Position numbers and translations under genes: made by a program. Source: Leptolinea sp. HRD-7 (GTDB lineage: Bacteria > Chloroflexota > Anaerolineae > Anaerolineales > Anaerolineaceae). From it: a stretch of DNA of 64,000 nucleotides. This document shows, piece by piece, positions 8,788 to 17,698 of this stretch. The notes beneath the pieces are model-generated. The model was not told the origin of the DNA. It ran no database searches and worked only from the letters and a program-made list of their open reading frames with translations. Location of the stretch: assembly GCA_024363285.1 (NCBI GenBank), contig AP024710.1, positions 620,001 through 684,000 of the forward strand, given 5' to 3'. How positions within the stretch are numbered: position 1 is the stretch's first letter; each line of letters starts with the position of its first letter.

Positions 8788-9963
8788 ATGTCATTCGATT
8801 TAACACCCAAACCGGAACATAAATTTACCTTCGGCCTCTGGACCGTTGGCAGTACAGGTACTGACCAGTTTGCCACTACCTTCCCCATTCGTGCGGGAAA
8901 ATCACCGGCTGATATCGTTCGTCTGCTGGGCGAAGTTGGCGCGTATGGCGTCAACTTTCATGATAACGACCTGATCCCTCTTGATGCCACTCCCGCCGAA
9001 ACGGAAGCCATCAAGAAAGATTTCAGAGCCGCATTGAAAGAAACCGGTCTGGTTGTTCCCATGGCTACCACGAACCTTTTCAGTTCTCAGATCTTTAAAG
9101 ACGGCGCCTTCACATCCAACGATCCTAAAGTTCGCGCGTATGCCCTTCAAAAAGCCATGCGCGGTATGGACCTCGGTGCAGAATTTGGCGCGAAAGTGTA
9201 CGTCTTCTGGGGCGGCCGCGAAGGCGCCGAAACAGACGTAGCCAAGGATCCTTTGGAAGGCCTCAAGCACTTCCGAGAAGCCCTGAACTTCCTGTGTGAA
9301 TACAACAACAGCCAGGGTTATGGGTACAAGTTCGCTCTTGAAGCCAAACCCAACGAACCCCGTGGTGATATCTACCTGCCTACCACCGGCGCAATGCTCG
9401 GTTTCATCGAAACCCTTGACCACCCGGAAATGGTTGGTGTGAACCCCGAAATGGCTCATGAACACATGGCTGGGCTGAACTTCATGCACGCTGTGGCTCA
9501 GGCCTGGGATGCCGGAAAACTCTTCCACATCGATCTGAATGACCAGAATTACGCCCGCTTCGATCAGGACTGGCGGTTTGGTCAGCAGAGCTGGAAACAG
9601 TCCTTCTTCCTTGTCAAATTCCTGGAAGATGTTGGTTACACCGGCAGCCGTCATTTCGATGCGCACGCTTTCCGCACTGAAGACTACGAAGGAGTTAAAG
9701 AATTCGCCCGCGGTTGCATGCGCACTTATCTGATCTTCAAAGAAAAAGCCCGCCAGTTCAACGAAGATAAAGAATTGCAGGCGCTTATCGCCGAATCGAA
9801 AGCCGAAGATAAATCTATGGAAAAATTCTCCGGTAAATTCTCCGCTGAAAAAGCCGCCGAATTGAAAGCCTTCACCTTCGACCGTAACGCGATAGCTTCA
9901 CGCGGTTTGCGGTACGAAAAAATGGATCAGATGTTGACCGATCTGATGATGGGTCTGCGTTAA
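8788..9963 (+). CDS. xylA: Xylose isomerase, short actinobacterial-type
   Basis: Converts D-xylose to D-xylulose in the cytosol. Its 391 aa match the short class-I isomerases of Streptomyces/Thermus type. The metal and substrate residues sit in recognisable blocks: NFHDNDL (catalytic His), [20 protein letters not shown] (metal Glu and Lys), HEHMAG and HIDLNDQ (metal His/Asp). I chose the ATG at 8788 because GGAGAGG lies 7-13 bases upstream. An ATG at 8773 would add MERIP and overlap the xylR stop. It is the last gene of the operon and ends before hairpins at 9977 and 10075. Confidence 0.95.
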   Translation: MSFDLTPKPEHKFTFGLWTVGSTGTDQFATTFPIRAGKSPADIVRLLGEVGAYGVNFHDNDLIPLDATPAETEAIKKDFRAALKETGLVVPMATTNLFSSQIFKDGAFTSNDPKVRAYALQKAMRGMDLGAEFGAKVYVFWGGREGAETDVAKDPLEGLKHFREALNFLCEYNNSQGYGYKFALEAKPNEPRGDIYLPTTGAMLGFIETLDHPEMVGVNPEMAHEHMAGLNFMHAVAQAWDAGKLFHIDLNDQNYARFDQDWRFGQQSWKQSFFLVKFLEDVGYTGSRHFDAHAFRTEDYEGVKEFARGCMRTYLIFKEKARQFNEDKELQALIAESKAEDKSMEKFSGKFSAEKAAELKAFTFDRNAIASRGLRYEKMDQMLTDLMMGLR

Positions 9964-9976
9964 TCCATGTATAAGG

Positions 9977-9998
9977 AGGAAACGCTAAATCGTTTCCT
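9977..9998 (+). promoter_or_regulatory. Small hairpin with orphan AAGGAGG downstream of xylA
   Basis: AGGAAACG (9977-9984) pairs with CGTTTCCT (9991-9998) immediately after xylA. Its left side overlaps AAGGAGG (9973-9979), which has no start codon behind it. It may protect the mRNA 3' end. Confidence 0.4.
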
Positions 9999-10074
9999 TA
10001 ACATAGACATTGGTCTGGAATTACTACCTTTGTCTATCTACTTAGAAACCACCCCTTGAACAACAGGTGGTCCG

Positions 10075-10115
10075 ACCAAACAGGGTGTCTGCAAAGACAC
10101 TCTGTTTGGTTTAAT
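10075..10115 (+). terminator. Terminator of the xylose operon
   Basis: A 16-base-pair stem (10075-10090 with 10095-10110, one G-T pair) with a GCAA loop is followed by TTTAATT. It lies between two convergent genes and could serve both strands. Confidence 0.75.
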
Positions 10116-10126
10116 TCAGAAGTTGG

Positions 10127-10858
10127 TTACCCCAATGAATGTGCCGGATCATCGAGAATAATTTCAACTGCTTCATGGATAAAATCACACAAGCGTTGAT
10201 GATTGTCGGAGTGCATATCCTGAAGATAGTATTCATATCGGCTAATGTTATTCATCAAATCGGAGCAAATCGATTCGTCTACCAAACCCAAAAAGGCCAC
10301 TCCAACAGCGAAACCAAAAAAAGTGGTCAATCCCATATAACCGGGCACTCCGATATAAGCTAATTGGTGTAGTAAGGCGTTCAATTTGTTTGTCATTGGA
10401 AGTTGAGAAAGTGTGATCAGTAAAATGGCTACATTCCGAGTTATATGCACCAGTGGAAATGTAGTATTTTGATACATGCCCATCAGGGTAGTTGCGAGTT
10501 CTTTATTTGTTTCTTTATCTTTTTTTCGAAGGGTAGCAAGGATCGAATCTTTTTCCTGGCGCCAGAGTTCCAACTCAGAGGGGACGACAGCCAGGCGTTG
10601 TGTTTGCTCAAATGCCTGACGGGTAGGATAGAAAAGGACAGAAGGTCTGCCGGGTCCTTTTTGACGTCCGGTTGTCACAAATTCAGCTTTCACATACCCA
10701 TTCATTTCGAGCAATCGTAACATTTCATACACCGATACATTGCCAATTTTTAATCGATCAGCCACAAATTTATAATGAATGGGTTGATTCATTTCACGGT
10801 ATAGATCAAGGAATTGAATCAAGAATTGCTGCTGGCGCCTTGTAAGTTTTTTCTCCAT
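10127..10858 (-). CDS. Winged-helix transcriptional regulator with uncharacterised C-terminal domain
   Basis: The N-terminal ~70 residues (KKLTRRQQQFLIQFLDLY, then VADRLKIGNVSVYEMLRLLEMNGYV) are a winged helix-turn-helix of the MarR/Lrp/DtxR-like style. The remaining ~170 residues are mainly helical, with a hydrophobic stretch around GYMGLTTFFGFAVGVAFLGLV. I do not recognise that domain. The start is uncertain: the conserved part begins at the ATG at 10858. ATGs at 10873 and 10906 are also in frame, and none has a convincing ribosome-binding site. It is convergent with xylA and divergent from the DUF1294 gene, with an imperfect palindrome (10923-10940) between them. Its targets are unknown. 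Confidence 0.7.
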   Translation of the reverse strand: MEKKLTRRQQQFLIQFLDLYREMNQPIHYKFVADRLKIGNVSVYEMLRLLEMNGYVKAEFVTTGRQKGPGRPSVLFYPTRQAFEQTQRLAVVPSELELWRQEKDSILATLRKKDKETNKELATTLMGMYQNTTFPLVHITRNVAILLITLSQLPMTNKLNALLHQLAYIGVPGYMGLTTFFGFAVGVAFLGLVDESICSDLMNNISRYEYYLQDMHSDNHQRLCDFIHEAVEIILDDPAHSLG

Positions 10859-10922
10859 ACTGATAATGATCATCTTTCGCAGATTAATTACCCTCTTGAA
10901 TACCATTATACAAATTTTTCAA

Positions 10923-10940
10923 TGGTACTATAAAGTATCA
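10923..10940. promoter_or_regulatory. Imperfect palindrome between divergent genes
   Basis: TGGTACT-ATAA-AGTATCA has one mismatch in seven and overlaps the DUF1294 start. It is a candidate operator for the regulator at 10127-10858. Confidence 0.4.
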
Positions 10941-11230
10941 TGTCATCATTTTTAATAAAAACCTTGTGCATCTGGTATAGTTTTTTCTCCTTGTTTCTAT
11001 TTATCTTATATGGGGTTGATAAGGCACAGGCAAAAATCAATGGCCGCCGGATACCGGAAAAAACCTTGCATATTTTCTCCATTGCCGGCGGTTTCTTAGG
11101 CGGGTTAATGGGAATGCGAATTTTTCACCACAAAACACGTAAACCGATTTTTTTATTAATAATAGCGATCAGTTTCATTATTCACATTACTTTTCTTTCT
11201 GTTCTCGTCTCAACATTGGCTCATAATTGA
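10940..11230 (+). CDS. DUF1294 family small membrane protein
   Basis: A 96-aa protein with hydrophobic segments at about residues 5-25, 45-60 and 70-92. It contains the DUF1294 pattern YGVDKAQA...RIPEKTLH...GGFLGGLMGM...HHKTRKPIF. The family's function is not established. No clear ribosome-binding site precedes the ATG, whose first bases fall within the palindrome shared with the divergent regulator gene. It is followed by 162 bases of AT-rich spacer. Confidence 0.8.
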   Translation: MSSFLIKTLCIWYSFFSLFLFILYGVDKAQAKINGRRIPEKTLHIFSIAGGFLGGLMGMRIFHHKTRKPIFLLIIAISFIIHITFLSVLVSTLAHN

Positions 11231-11392
11231 TGGTTTTTTCACCCACAATGTCATTCCTACTAAATGCTACCGTTTTCTCAGACGGCCTAATTGTCTTTTA
11301 TGTGATTTTTTAATCCGACTCAAGAAATAATTACCAATCTTTAACACCATCATAAAACCATTTTAAGACCGGCTGGTTATACTGCTTTTTAT

Positions 11393-13069
11393 ATGAAAAA
11401 AATTATCGTTAGTGAAATGGATGGTGATACAAGGCTTTCGCATATTACTCTGGCGAAATTGCCTTATTCAAACAATACAGTCAAATTCTCATCGAACCTG
11501 CAAGAAACTACACAGCTATTTAAACAATATCCCTCTCTGCCCGGCGTGATTGTATTGAATGGTGAAGAATGCATCGGGATGATCACTCGTGAGAAGTGTT
11601 TTGAAACACTGGGCCGGCCATTTGGTGTGGAACTGTATCTCAAACGCCCGCTAAACGAATTTATTAAGTCTGTCAATATAAACGCATTAATCTTGCCCGA
11701 AAAAACTCCCATTCGTGAAGCAGTGAATATGGCATTGATCCGCGAACCAGCCAATTTATATGACCCCATTGTTGTAGCGTTATCACGAAAGAAAGAATAC
11801 AGACTGATTGATATGCGCACGTTATTAAAAGCACAGAGTGACATGCTTTCGAACCTGGTAGTGGAAGTTGAAAGATTATCCATTCTTGATCCGTTGACAG
11901 GGCTCTTAAATCGTAGAGGGTTCTTTTCACAGGCACAAAAGTGTGTGGAACAAGCGCGCAGTGAACAATCAGAAATCGCTGTATTGTTGGTAGATATTGA
12001 TCACTTCAAGAGCGTCAACGATATCTACGGGCATCAAATCGGGGATATCGTCTTACAGAGTGTTGCTGTTGAATTCATGCGAACGATACGTGAAACAGAC
12101 ATAACCGGCCGATATGGCGGAGAAGAATTTATAGGCATCCTCTCAAATGTTTCCGAGGAAGAAGCGTTATCAATAGCCGAACGGTTCCGGAGCAGAGTTG
12201 AATCGCTCATCATTCAAACAGATTATTACAACATTTCGGTATCTGTAAGTATCGGCGTTTGCCATATCAATTCAAAAGCTGCCGGAATAGAAAGCCTCTT
12301 TTCGAGAGCTGACAAAGCATTGTACGAAGCCAAAGTTAGCGGCCGGAACAGAGTAGTTATCTGGAAGAATTCTTCTCCATACTCCCACCAGTGCCCAGCT
12401 CCCTCATTGCGGCCAGATGTACCGGATTCAACTTTAGAAAATGCCGTGAATGTTTATGATGACACCGTAGAAAGTTGGGTCAGGGCATTGGAAATGCGTG
12501 ATTATGAAACAAAAGGACACACGGAGCGGGTGGTTACACTTTCAGTTCGTATGGCGGACCTATTAGGTCTGACTCACGAACAATGTGAAGATATTCGCCG
12601 TGGTGCTCTTTTGCATGATATTGGAAAAATTGCAATCCCGGATTCCATATTGTTTAAACCCGGAAAACTTGACCCTCATGAATGGGACATTATGAAACAG
12701 CATCCGGTATATGCGTACGATTTTATTGCACCAATAAAAATGCTATCGCGGTTGTTGGATATCCCGTATTGTCACCATGAGCATTGGGATGGTTCGGGGT
12801 ATCCGCGCGGAATTTCTGGCACGAACATTCCACTAGCAGCCAGAATATTCACATTAGTGGATGTCTGGGATGCGCTGACTTCTGACCGCTGTTACCGTCC
12901 TGCCTGGCCTAAGAAGAAAGCTCTTGAATATATTCAAGACCAAAGTGGGAAAATGTTTGATCCCAATCTGGTACCAATTTTTCTTAGCGTCATTCAACAA
13001 GAAGCGTCATGTGGTGGATCCAACTTATTTCATAAAAAATCCGCCAAATTTATGGAATGCAGCCTGTAA
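11393..13069 (+). CDS. CBS-like / GGDEF / HD-GYP protein (c-di-GMP turnover)
   Basis: A 558-aa protein with predicted synthesis and degradation domains for c-di-GMP. Residues 1-140 look like a CBS-like sensory module (GVIVLNGEECIGMITRE; PEKTPIREAVNMAL). A GGDEF domain spans about 165-325. Its active loop is GGEEF, preceded five residues earlier by the inhibitory-site motif RETD, and it also has SILDPLTGLLNRRGF. An HD-GYP domain spans about 360-540, with LLHDIGKIAIPDSIL, HHEHWDGSGYPRG and the HD and GYP residues intact. There is no transmembrane segment, so it is cytosolic. Both catalytic domains look functional by motif. A convergent surE follows after 7 bases. Confidence 0.9.
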   Translation: MKKIIVSEMDGDTRLSHITLAKLPYSNNTVKFSSNLQETTQLFKQYPSLPGVIVLNGEECIGMITREKCFETLGRPFGVELYLKRPLNEFIKSVNINALILPEKTPIREAVNMALIREPANLYDPIVVALSRKKEYRLIDMRTLLKAQSDMLSNLVVEVERLSILDPLTGLLNRRGFFSQAQKCVEQARSEQSEIAVLLVDIDHFKSVNDIYGHQIGDIVLQSVAVEFMRTIRETDITGRYGGEEFIGILSNVSEEEALSIAERFRSRVESLIIQTDYYNISVSVSIGVCHINSKAAGIESLFSRADKALYEAKVSGRNRVVIWKNSSPYSHQCPAPSLRPDVPDSTLENAVNVYDDTVESWVRALEMRDYETKGHTERVVTLSVRMADLLGLTHEQCEDIRRGALLHDIGKIAIPDSILFKPGKLDPHEWDIMKQHPVYAYDFIAPIKMLSRLLDIPYCHHEHWDGSGYPRGISGTNIPLAARIFTLVDVWDALTSDRCYRPAWPKKKALEYIQDQSGKMFDPNLVPIFLSVIQQEASCGGSNLFHKKSAKFMECSL

Positions 13070-13076
13070 AATTGAT

Positions 13077-13844
13077 TTATTCCCAATTCCAACTATTCAT
13101 TTCAGGTAAAAAGCGATAAGCGGTTAAATCTAATTGGATGGGGGTGACTGATACAAATCCGTTTTTTAGCGCCTCAGCGTCATTTCCCGGTTCCGCCTGT
13201 GCAGTAGGCACATCACCTATTGCCCAGTAGTACGGTTTGCCGCGGGGATCGACTCGTTTGTCCAATCGGTCATGATATTCACGGTTTCCCTGCCGGGTTA
13301 TTCGTATTCCTTTAATCATTTCTTCCGCAATATAGGGAACGTTGACATTTAACAGCAGTCCCCTGGGTAAACCGGTTCTCATCATTGTGCGTGCAATCTT
13401 AAGGGCAACATTAGCCGCAGCCGAGTAATCGACCAAACCCAGATGATTATCCGGTGAATCAACAGATACTGCCACGGCTGGTAGTCCCCCGATCACAGCT
13501 TCCATCGCAGCCGTCACTGTGCCGGAGTAGGTTACATCGTCACCAATGTTGGCGTATGGATTAATGCCGGAAACAACAAGGTCCACAGGCTTTGAAAGAA
13601 AGCCGCACAGGGCAAGAGCCACACAATCAGAAGGCGCGCCGTCGCATGCCCATGCCGTTGTTTCATCCGCCAGAATGACCTCTCGAACACGTAAAGGTCT
13701 ATCAAGGGTTCGAACATGACCGGATGCAGACCAGTTCCTGTCGGGAGCCAGAATACTGACTTCACCCAATGACCGCATCGCAGTTGCCAGTGCCAGTAAC
13801 CCGGGAGCTACAACACCATCGTCGTTTGTTACAACAATATGCAT
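13077..13844 (-). CDS. surE: 5'/3'-nucleotidase SurE
   Basis: Metal-dependent nucleoside monophosphatase associated with stress survival. The sequence begins MHIVVTNDDGVVAPG, where the paired Asp residues bind the metal. It also has the SurE hallmarks WSASGH, CDGAPSDCVALAL, VVSGINPYANIGDDVTYSGTVTAAMEA and a C-terminal VSVTPIQLDLT (segments at roughly residues 39-44, 66-78 and 90-117). Length (255 aa) is normal. The ATG at 13844 is preceded by GAGAGGAAAG; an upstream in-frame start at 13862 has weaker support. It is convergent with the GGDEF/HD-GYP gene. Confidence 0.95.
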   Translation of the reverse strand: MHIVVTNDDGVVAPGLLALATAMRSLGEVSILAPDRNWSASGHVRTLDRPLRVREVILADETTAWACDGAPSDCVALALCGFLSKPVDLVVSGINPYANIGDDVTYSGTVTAAMEAVIGGLPAVAVSVDSPDNHLGLVDYSAAANVALKIARTMMRTGLPRGLLLNVNVPYIAEEMIKGIRITRQGNREYHDRLDKRVDPRGKPYYWAIGDVPTAQAEPGNDAEALKNGFVSVTPIQLDLTAYRFLPEMNSWNWE

Positions 13845-14155
13845 TTTCTTTCCTCTCTTCATACATACTAGGGTAGAAGGATTAATCTTTTGTTCAGAGT
13901 GTGTTTGTAGCAGGTTATTAAATTGTTAAAATTCATATCCAGATAAAATAGAATGCCAGGTTAGATTGCTGTATTGACGAAAAAAAACTGAGTGGTATAA
14001 CTACGCCGACAATCGTATTCGGTCATTTTCATTTTTATTACCGGTAGAACGCAATCGTTCATGATTTATTTCGGATTTCTCATACATATGGAAATCCAGA
14101 CCTTTTTGCCTGGGCATCCATTATCAGTTGATCATAAATATAGGAGAAGTGTTTT
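13845..14155. other. Divergent intergenic region upstream of surE and the NSS transporter
   Basis: 311 bases without a gene. For the + strand, TTGACG (13974-13979) and TATAAC (13996-14001) with a 16-base spacer form a plausible promoter, giving a leader of about 150 bases for the transporter. I see no operator-like repeat. Confidence 0.5.
13974..14001 (+). promoter_or_regulatory. Candidate promoter for NSS transporter
   Basis: TTGACG and TATAAC boxes are separated by 16 bases, upstream of the transporter at 14156. Confidence 0.5.
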
Positions 14156-15535
14156 ATGGATAAAGAAGCTGTTGAAAAACCAACCATCAATCGTGCCAAA
14201 TTTGCAACAAGTTTAGGCGTACTGGCTGCCACTCTAGGTTCGGCCGTTGGTTTGGGTAACATCTGGAAGTTCCCTTACCTTGCCGGTAGCAATGGGGGCG
14301 CCGCTTTTTTGCTGGTTTATATCGTTTGCATGCTGCTAATCGGTATTCCGGTTATGGTTACTGAGCTTACACTCGGGCGTGTTGCCCGCAGTAACGCCAT
14401 TGCCACTATGCAAAAACTGGCACCCAAAGGTCAACCATGGTGGTTGATAGGGGCCGCAGGAGTGTTGTCGGCTTTCTTGATCATGGCTTTCTATTCTGAG
14501 GTGGCCGCCTGGGTATTCGCCTATATTATCAAAGCCATTCAGGGAGGGATTCTTTCAACCGATCCCGAGGTGACTAAGTCCGCGTTTAACGGCCTTGTAA
14601 CAGATCCAACCCAGTCATTGATCTGGCAGTGGATTGATCTGGCCATAGTAGGGTTTATCATTCTTCTTGGTGTTAATAAAGGTATTGAAGGTGCCACAAA
14701 AAAATTGATGCCAATCTTGCTTATCCTGTTGATCGTGGTTGGCATCCGCAGCATAACGCTACCCGGCGCCGGTGAAGGTCTGGCGTTTCTGTTTCAACCC
14801 GATTTTGGCAAATTAACCGCCGCCAGCTTCCTCATTGCTATGGGGCTGGCATTCTTCAAGTTGTCTGTTGGTATGGGCACCATGATTACCTATGGCAGTT
14901 ATTTCCGTGACGATCAGGATATTCCCGGAACCGCTTTCCGCGTGGCATTCTCAGACCTGGCTGTCTCGCTTCTTGCCGGCATCGCCATTTTTCCAGCCGT
15001 GTTTGCTTTCGGATATGAACCCAATGCCGGTCCGTCACTGTTGTTCCTGACCATTCCCTCTGTGTTTGCCTCAATGCCTCTTGGGAACGTCTTTATGGTC
15101 ATCTTCTTCATTCTGACGTTCATAGCTTCAATCGGCGCGCAAATTTCGCTTGTAGAGGTTCCTGTAGCCTTCCTGGAGGAAAAATTCCATCTATCGCGCA
15201 AGGTGGCGTCTATTTCCACTGTTGTGGCTATTGCCGTGTTCGGCGCCCTTGCCGCACTCTCGAACAGTCTGCTGGCAGATGTGAAATTGTTAGGCATGAC
15301 CTTCTTTGACCTGTTCGATTACACCACATCCAATATTTTGCTGCCCCTCGGCGGCCTGTTCATCGCTATCTTCATCAGTTGGGTATGGGGAAAGAAGAAA
15401 ATCACAGCCGCGCTGACCAATGACGGAAAACTGGCCAACACGTGGATCGTGAATGTCTTATATGGCACTCTTCTCGTTGTAACACCGATCCTGGTCACTA
15501 TTGTTTTATTGAATGGTTTGAAGATCATTCAGTAG
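14156..15535 (+). CDS. Sodium-dependent transporter of the NSS (SNF) family
   Basis: Secondary transporter that couples Na+ entry to uptake of an amino acid or similar small solute. Its 459 aa contain about 11-12 hydrophobic segments, as in bacterial LeuT/TnaT/MhsT relatives. The family signature is at residues 15-45: KFATSLGVLAATLGSAVGLGN runs into IWKFPYLAGSNGGAAFLLVY (residues in quotes adjoin). Helix 6/8 equivalents follow at FKLSVGMGTMITYGSYF. AGGAGAAG precedes the ATG. The substrate cannot be read from the sequence. A strong terminator follows at 15557. Confidence 0.92.
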   Translation: MDKEAVEKPTINRAKFATSLGVLAATLGSAVGLGNIWKFPYLAGSNGGAAFLLVYIVCMLLIGIPVMVTELTLGRVARSNAIATMQKLAPKGQPWWLIGAAGVLSAFLIMAFYSEVAAWVFAYIIKAIQGGILSTDPEVTKSAFNGLVTDPTQSLIWQWIDLAIVGFIILLGVNKGIEGATKKLMPILLILLIVVGIRSITLPGAGEGLAFLFQPDFGKLTAASFLIAMGLAFFKLSVGMGTMITYGSYFRDDQDIPGTAFRVAFSDLAVSLLAGIAIFPAVFAFGYEPNAGPSLLFLTIPSVFASMPLGNVFMVIFFILTFIASIGAQISLVEVPVAFLEEKFHLSRKVASISTVVAIAVFGALAALSNSLLADVKLLGMTFFDLFDYTTSNILLPLGGLFIAIFISWVWGKKKITAALTNDGKLANTWIVNVLYGTLLVVTPILVTIVLLNGLKIIQ

Positions 15536-15556
15536 CCTGCAAATTGATGCGAGGAC

Positions 15557-15592
15557 AAGGAGGAGACTCTTTTTTTAGTCTCCTCCTTCTTT
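15557..15592 (+). terminator. Terminator of NSS transporter
   Basis: AAGGAGGAGACT (15557-15568) pairs perfectly with AGTCTCCTCCTT (15577-15588), followed by CTTTATTATTT. Confidence 0.85.
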
Positions 15593-15919
15593 ATTATTTG
15601 TCGTACCTGTTCCAGAACAGCCAGAGCCTAAACAAGTGAAAAAATGGTCATTGTCAAGAATTGTAATGCTGAATACACCCCGTATTGCATAGCGGATTGC
15701 TTTATACATTTGTCTTTCCGAAGGTGATTTCGCTTACAGAGAAGAAGTCTGCATTTAGCAGGTTAATTTATCGTGGTTGCGGCAGTTTTCTTAGCGGATG
15801 GGATAAGATCGAACTCCTTTGAAACGGAAGTCCGGCGAGTCTGTACAAAGACTATCTGATACAGATTAATATCAGTTGTTGGGATTATGATGATTACACC
15901 TTCGTGTTAGGGTATTAAT
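15593..15919. other. Intergenic region, no gene seen
   Basis: 327 bases between the NSS terminator and the 3' end of the convergent EamA gene. No open frame, RNA gene or clear repeat is visible. Confidence 0.5.
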
Positions 15920-16822
15920 TCAAGCCTTCAATTTATCTACCGCAGGCTCTTGAATGTTTTGCCGCAAAAAAGGCCATAACTGGGTGATCAGCATTGCGCC
16001 AAAGATCAACACACAACCTGTCACCTGGAACGGAGTGAAACGTTCACCCAGGAACAGGAAACCGGCGATAGCCGCGAATACCGCTTCCATGGAAAGGATC
16101 AATGCCGCGTCAGCAGCCGGTGCGTGACGCTGCCCCCACACCTGCCCGGTGAATCCAATGGCGGTCGACACGATGCCGGCATAGGCGATAGCCGTCCAGA
16201 CCTGCGGTACGTTCCCGAAAGTAGGCAGCTCAAACACAAGTCCAAAAACCATATTGAGAATACCGGCAACCAGATATTGCAACACAGAGAATTGTATCAA
16301 GTCGATTTTGGGTGATAGTTTGCTCACCAGGATCAGATGACAGGCCCACATGACAGCACCAATCAACTCGAGTATGTCTCCAAAGGCAAACGTGTTCAAA
16401 GTTCCGCCCGATGAGAGCATGAACGTTCCAACTACAGCAATTACGGCAGCAGCCCATGTGATCCCGGATGCCGGTTTGCGGGTGATGATAGACATTAAAA
16501 TAGGCACGATTACCACATATAAACCGGTAATAAACGCCGCGTTACCGGCGGTCGTTGTGGCAATTCCCGCCTGTTGAAGAGCGCTGCCGGCAAATAATAC
16601 GGCACCCGTCAAAATTGACCAGGGGAGCCAGCGGCGGGGAATGTTGAACTGCCGGATAAAAGGCAGCAAACAGATCATTCCCAGAAAATATCGTGCCGCT
16701 CCAAAGACAAAAAAGCCCACATGCTGTGAGCCTGTGCGTTGAGCCACGAAACCACCCCCCCATACCGCCGCGACCAGCAATAAAACAATATCCGCTTTCA
16801 GGCGGTCCGATCTACCAGCCAT
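15920..16822 (-). CDS. EamA/DMT-family transporter
   Basis: Membrane exporter or permease of the drug/metabolite transporter superfamily. It has about ten hydrophobic helices in two EamA repeats, with GGGFVAQRTG after helix 1 and a second-half LSMEAVFAAIAGFLFLGERF (the usual E..F..GE pattern). Length (about 300 aa) is normal. I favour the ATG at 16822, which overlaps the end of the preceding ADP-ribosylglycohydrolase gene by 11 bases. A TTG at 16834 is the alternative. The overlap suggests translational coupling with that gene. The substrate is unknown. Confidence 0.88.
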   Translation of the reverse strand: MAGRSDRLKADIVLLLVAAVWGGGFVAQRTGSQHVGFFVFGAARYFLGMICLLPFIRQFNIPRRWLPWSILTGAVLFAGSALQQAGIATTTAGNAAFITGLYVVIVPILMSIITRKPASGITWAAAVIAVVGTFMLSSGGTLNTFAFGDILELIGAVMWACHLILVSKLSPKIDLIQFSVLQYLVAGILNMVFGLVFELPTFGNVPQVWTAIAYAGIVSTAIGFTGQVWGQRHAPAADAALILSMEAVFAAIAGFLFLGERFTPFQVTGCVLIFGAMLITQLWPFLRQNIQEPAVDKLKA

Positions 16823-17582
16823 AACGTTCTTCAAATTCCTTTAATATTTCAATGAATTCGGGTTCTAATAACGCCTTTGTCTTTTCAACAAGTTCAACCG
16901 GTATAAACCGGTAGTACGCCTGGGCAATAGCTCCAGCAATACATGCCATTGTATCAGCATCTCCGCCCATTGAAACAGCCAGCCGGATACACTCTTCATA
17001 TGAGTTTGATTCCAGGAATGCCAGTATTGATTCCGGCACACTTCCCTGACAGGTTACATCAAATTTGTATCCCGGGCGAATATCATCCAACCGGCGGTCA
17101 AGGTCATAGTGAAACCGGGACGAGATCTCCTGTTTGATTGTGGGTTTGTCAGCATTGTTGATCGCGAGAAAAATTGCCAGCGCTGTTGCCTGCGCTCCCT
17201 TTATTCCTTCCGGATGATCATGGGTCACAACCGCACTGCGTTTTGCCCAATCCAAAACCTCTTGCTCTGTTTTGAATGCAAATCCTACCGGGCTGACCCG
17301 CATCGCGGACCCGTTTCCATAAGATCCATATGGTGCAGATTGGTTGGAATGTATCCACTCATTAAACCGGCCTCCATAACCGGCATCCGGGTATCGGAGA
17401 CAGTATTTTTTTAATGTTTCGGCATAATCACCACCCGATAAGATCACATCGGCCAGTGCAATGGTGCACACAGTGTCGTCAGTGAATTGCGACCAACGGT
17501 TGAACAGGTCAAAATCAGTGGTTTTTACCGGGTGAAATTCATACGATGATCCGATTACATCCCCAATTATCGCGCCAATCAT
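16812..17582 (-). CDS. ADP-ribosylglycohydrolase (DraG family)
   Basis: Predicted to remove ADP-ribose or a related glycosyl group. The 256-aa protein starts MIGAIIGDVIGSSYEF and carries the binuclear Mg2+/Mn2+ motifs of the family: FTDDT near residue 33 and GGDADTMACI near residue 207. GNGSAMRVSPVG and THDHPEG are further family blocks. All the metal-binding aspartates are present. It is the first gene of a two-gene unit with the EamA exporter. The true substrate (protein, ADP-ribose ester or nucleoside) is not evident. Confidence 0.9.
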   Translation of the reverse strand: MIGAIIGDVIGSSYEFHPVKTTDFDLFNRWSQFTDDTVCTIALADVILSGGDYAETLKKYCLRYPDAGYGGRFNEWIHSNQSAPYGSYGNGSAMRVSPVGFAFKTEQEVLDWAKRSAVVTHDHPEGIKGAQATALAIFLAINNADKPTIKQEISSRFHYDLDRRLDDIRPGYKFDVTCQGSVPESILAFLESNSYEECIRLAVSMGGDADTMACIAGAIAQAYYRFIPVELVEKTKALLEPEFIEILKEFEERYGW

Positions 17583-17698
17583 TCATACTTCTCCAGGAGA
17601 GTTTATCGAATCATAACACACAGAGAATATCGATTTGATAAAACAATCCTGAGAAGACCAATCGTATAAATTATTGCCGAAACAGGTTAAATATTGTT

